Part shown: positions 61,937 through 64,000 of the stretch, in pieces | Position numbering within the stretch: the first letter of the stretch is position 1 | How the letters are laid out: each line of letters begins with the position of its first letter | NCBI RefSeq assembly: GCF_003254575.1 | Contig: NZ_QJUA01000023.1 | Span: 1-64,000 of the forward strand | DNA length: 64,000 nucleotides | DNA from: Mycobacterium kyogaense | Lineage (GTDB): Bacteria; Actinomycetota; Actinomycetes; Mycobacteriales; Mycobacteriaceae | Reading direction: 5' to 3' | The notes under the pieces: generated by a model | What the model was told of the DNA's origin: nothing | Seen by the model: only the letters and a program-made list of their open reading frames with translations | Databases searched by the model: none | Made by a program: the position numbers and the translations under genes

Positions 61937-63075
61937 CAGTTTCCGCCTTCGTTGTGGGGGGCTGTCGGTGTACTCTCGGCCGCTTGCGACGATTCAGCCG
62001 CCCCCTGTTGAGGTTCGAGCGCAGGCGAAGGGCTGCCCACCGGGCCCTGGCCGGGCGGCCCCGCCACGTTCGCAGAAGCACCGGCCTGCGGCACGAGGTC
62101 GGGGGTCGCAGGGACGACCGAACCCCCCGCGTTTGTGACGTGAAGGTTGATTACCCCGTCCGCCGGTACTGCTCGCAACAGGTTGGCGAGGATCTCGCTG
62201 GAATTGATGGTGGTCATCGACGCCGCGATCGCATGCATGTTCGCCGTCAGCGGCTCGGTCAATACGCGAATGTCTGGACCGCGGTCATCGAGCAGCTTTT
62301 GAAGCCGCTGCATGAAGCGTCCGAATATCCACACGTTGCCCGGCGAGTCGGTGCGCAGCATGATGCTGTTGCCGTTGTTCCAGAGCGTCTGAATTGCCGG
62401 CCCGAGGTCTCGGAGGCTGGGCGCGGAGTTTGCCAGGGCGGGTCCGACGAATTCGGCGTTCGCCAGCAAACTCTGAGAATTGTCGAGGACCGTGCTGCCC
62501 CTGCCGTTCAGATCCACAGTCGTGTTGCGCAGAAGCAGGCTCGCCCGCTCGAGGTTGGGCAGGACGGCGTAGGGGTTCGGCAACGCAACGTCCGCTTCGT
62601 CGAGAACGTTGTGCAGCTGAGCTGGGTTCAGTTGATTTAGCACTCGCACAACGCTGGTGCCGAGTTCGGAAATCGACGCTGGCTGCTTGATGGCTTCGGT
62701 CGGCACCCGCTGACCGTCCTTGAAGGACGGCCCACCCGAGCTCTGCGGCTCGACTTCAAGATAGGACTCGCCGAGTGCCGAAAGATTCTCCAGGCGAACG
62801 ACACTGTCGACGGGCACGCTGTACTCGTTCTTGATGTAGAAGTGCACGGTCGCGTGGGAGGGGTTGGCCTCGATACCGGTCACCTTGCCCACAGGTACCC
62901 CGCGCAACAGTACATTCGAATCGAGCTCCAGGCTGTTGATGTCTGAAACGTCCATCGATAGCGTCGTCCGGTTTTCCGGCGGCCGCACCCTGATTCCGAG
63001 CGAGTCGACGTAGCTGAGGAAAGCGCCGATCATTGCGAAGAACACGACGAAAGACGTGATAGTCCGCCAGTTCAT
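61936..63075 (-). CDS. Mce-family substrate-binding protein, MceF position
   Basis: A 379-residue Mce protein. One N-terminal helix (TITSFVVFFAMIGAFLSYV) anchors it, the MCE domain follows at about residues 36-115 (LSMDVSDINSLELDSNVLLRGVPVGKV, then VRLENLSALGESYLEVEP), then the long helical part. The tail from about residue 320 is rich in Pro, Gly and Ala and probably disordered. As the last Mce gene before the Mce-associated gene it holds the MceF position. Its ATG overlaps the MceE stop by 4 bp. Mce systems import lipids such as sterols. Confidence 0.87.
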   Translation of the reverse strand: MNWRTITSFVVFFAMIGAFLSYVDSLGIRVRPPENRTTLSMDVSDINSLELDSNVLLRGVPVGKVTGIEANPSHATVHFYIKNEYSVPVDSVVRLENLSALGESYLEVEPQSSGGPSFKDGQRVPTEAIKQPASISELGTSVVRVLNQLNPAQLHNVLDEADVALPNPYAVLPNLERASLLLRNTTVDLNGRGSTVLDNSQSLLANAEFVGPALANSAPSLRDLGPAIQTLWNNGNSIMLRTDSPGNVWIFGRFMQRLQKLLDDRGPDIRVLTEPLTANMHAIAASMTTINSSEILANLLRAVPADGVINLHVTNAGGSVVPATPDLVPQAGASANVAGPPGQGPVGSPSPALEPQQGAAESSQAAESTPTAPHNEGGN

Positions 63076-64000
63076 CGCGCTGCTCCCAGCATTCGAAGAA
63101 CTTGCTCGACATTTCCCGATAATTCGCGACCATCGGGACCGATAATGGATGTGATGTTGACAGCCGGATACTTGTCCTGCCGCATGAAGTAATCGATGAT
63201 GAACTGCCGGTACAACGGATACTCCGCTTCGATGGCCCGTTTCGACCCCTGGACCGACTCCAAGGCGTTGGCGAGCGAAGTGATCAGCGGCACCAGCCAG
63301 TAGCCGCCGTTGTAAATGGTTCCCAGTGATGGCAAAAGACGGCCGAATGTGTTGGCTAGAACCATATCTCGATCAAGTCCGGCCACTCCTTGCTGTGAAA
63401 ACAAGAGGCTCAACGCGGGTGTGCGCACAGCGAGGACGTTCGCAGTCTGCTGGACGCCCTGAATCAAGGTGTCTACCGTTCCAATGTTGTCGGACAGGTC
63501 GGTGACGTCGGCTGTGACTTGTGAAACGACACGTCGGACCTCATCGGTGGCGGGAGTGACACTGTTGATGCGGATCAGCGAATTCTGAGCGCGTTGGATG
63601 GATCCGCTCCCGATGAAGTTCGCCATGTGGGCGATTGTGTCCTCGAGCTGCGGCGGGGATATTGTCTGCGTCAACGGTATTCGCGCACCGGGCGTCATCG
63701 CGCCGACGGTGCGGTCGGCGTCCTGCGGTGGTTCGAGCGCTACGTAGATGTCGCCTAGCACCGTGGCCTGCTGCAGCACTGCGCGAACATCCGTCGGCAC
63801 GATCACGTCGCGGTCGAGGCGCGTCGTCACATCGACGTGGTCGCCGGCGATCCGAACATCGGTGACCACACCGACAGTCGTGCCGTCCATCACGACCTTC
63901 GCGCGGTCCGGCAGATTCAGTACGTTGGCGAACTCGGCGACCAGGTCGTAGCCGTCACGGTGGTCGTTTCCGGGTTGCGGAATCGCGTCGATGTTCAGGT
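63072..64000 (-). CDS. Mce-family protein, MceE position (5' end outside window)
   Basis: The open frame runs past the right edge, so the N-terminus is missing. The visible 309 residues start inside the MCE domain: LVAEFANVLNLPDRAKVVMD, then GTTVGVVTDVRIAGDHVDV and LQQATVLGDIYVALEPP. The helical region follows with repeated hydrophobic heptads (VTDLSDNIGTVDTLIQGVQQTANV). In mce operons the fifth gene is often a lipoprotein, but the lipobox cannot be seen here. The order MceE, MceF, Mas supports the assignment. The operon promoter lies outside the window. Confidence 0.83.
   Translation of the reverse strand, partial: LNIDAIPQPGNDHRDGYDLVAEFANVLNLPDRAKVVMDGTTVGVVTDVRIAGDHVDVTTRLDRDVIVPTDVRAVLQQATVLGDIYVALEPPQDADRTVGAMTPGARIPLTQTISPPQLEDTIAHMANFIGSGSIQRAQNSLIRINSVTPATDEVRRVVSQVTADVTDLSDNIGTVDTLIQGVQQTANVLAVRTPALSLLFSQQGVAGLDRDMVLANTFGRLLPSLGTIYNGGYWLVPLITSLANALESVQGSKRAIEAEYPLYRQFIIDYFMRQDKYPAVNITSIIGPDGRELSGNVEQVLRMLGAAR

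Overview
The window is high-GC actinobacterial DNA that looks like a fast-growing mycobacterium (Mycolicibacterium type). The reasons are an mce locus with an Mce-associated membrane protein, a DUF732-type secreted protein, an FprB-type ferredoxin reductase, many FadD/FadE-type genes and GTG starts with 1-4 bp translational overlaps. No rRNA, tRNA, CRISPR array, insertion sequence or phage gene was seen. Identifications come from reading motifs, not from database searches.

Layout. (1) 177-3381: a glycosyltransferase and an amylo-alpha-1,6-glucosidase-like enzyme. (2) 3412-13128: a stress/aldehyde block on the minus strand with three zinc alcohol or formaldehyde dehydrogenases, two PfpI/DJ-1 proteins, an LtrA-like membrane protein and a small cyclase-like protein, facing a paralogous membrane protein encoded on the plus strand. 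(3) 13523-18377: a type III glutamine synthetase-like enzyme, a creatininase-family amidohydrolase and a TetR regulator, then a quinone-oxidoreductase-like MDR protein divergent from a second TetR gene that has two operators. (4) 18514-59354: about 41 kb of catabolic genes. They include three acyl-CoA synthetases, four acyl-CoA dehydrogenases, two crotonases, three thiolase-fold proteins (two paired with DUF35 proteins), a CoA transferase, two aldehyde dehydrogenases, three P450s, two 3Fe-4S ferredoxins, two ferredoxin reductases, a Rieske oxygenase, a molybdopterin oxidoreductase, three SDRs, two SnoaL-like proteins and a TetR regulator. (5) 59652-64000: small secreted or membrane proteins and the 3' end of an mce operon that runs off the window.

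The main observation is that block 4 behaves as one regulon. Twelve copies of an 18-bp palindrome, consensus NGACCGNCGCGNCGGTCN, occur between 22803 and 59497. All lie in non-coding DNA, in front of nearly every transcription unit of the block, and one degenerate copy lies in front of the block's own TetR gene (25151-25834). In six cases a good sigma-A-type promoter (TTGACC or TTGACG, 17-18 bp, TAnnnT) lies immediately upstream of the palindrome, so the bound protein would cover the start of transcription. No such site was noticed in the other blocks.

How the genes may work together (inference): P450s, the Rieske oxygenase and possibly the molybdenum enzyme hydroxylate a hydrophobic, probably polycyclic isoprenoid or steroid-like substrate. 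Alcohol and aldehyde oxidation by SDR and ALDH enzymes gives an acid, FadD enzymes make the CoA ester, and the acyl-CoA dehydrogenases, crotonases and thiolase/DUF35 pairs shorten the chain by thiolysis or retro-aldol cleavage. The neighbouring mce operon could import the substrate. The substrate cannot be named from sequence alone.
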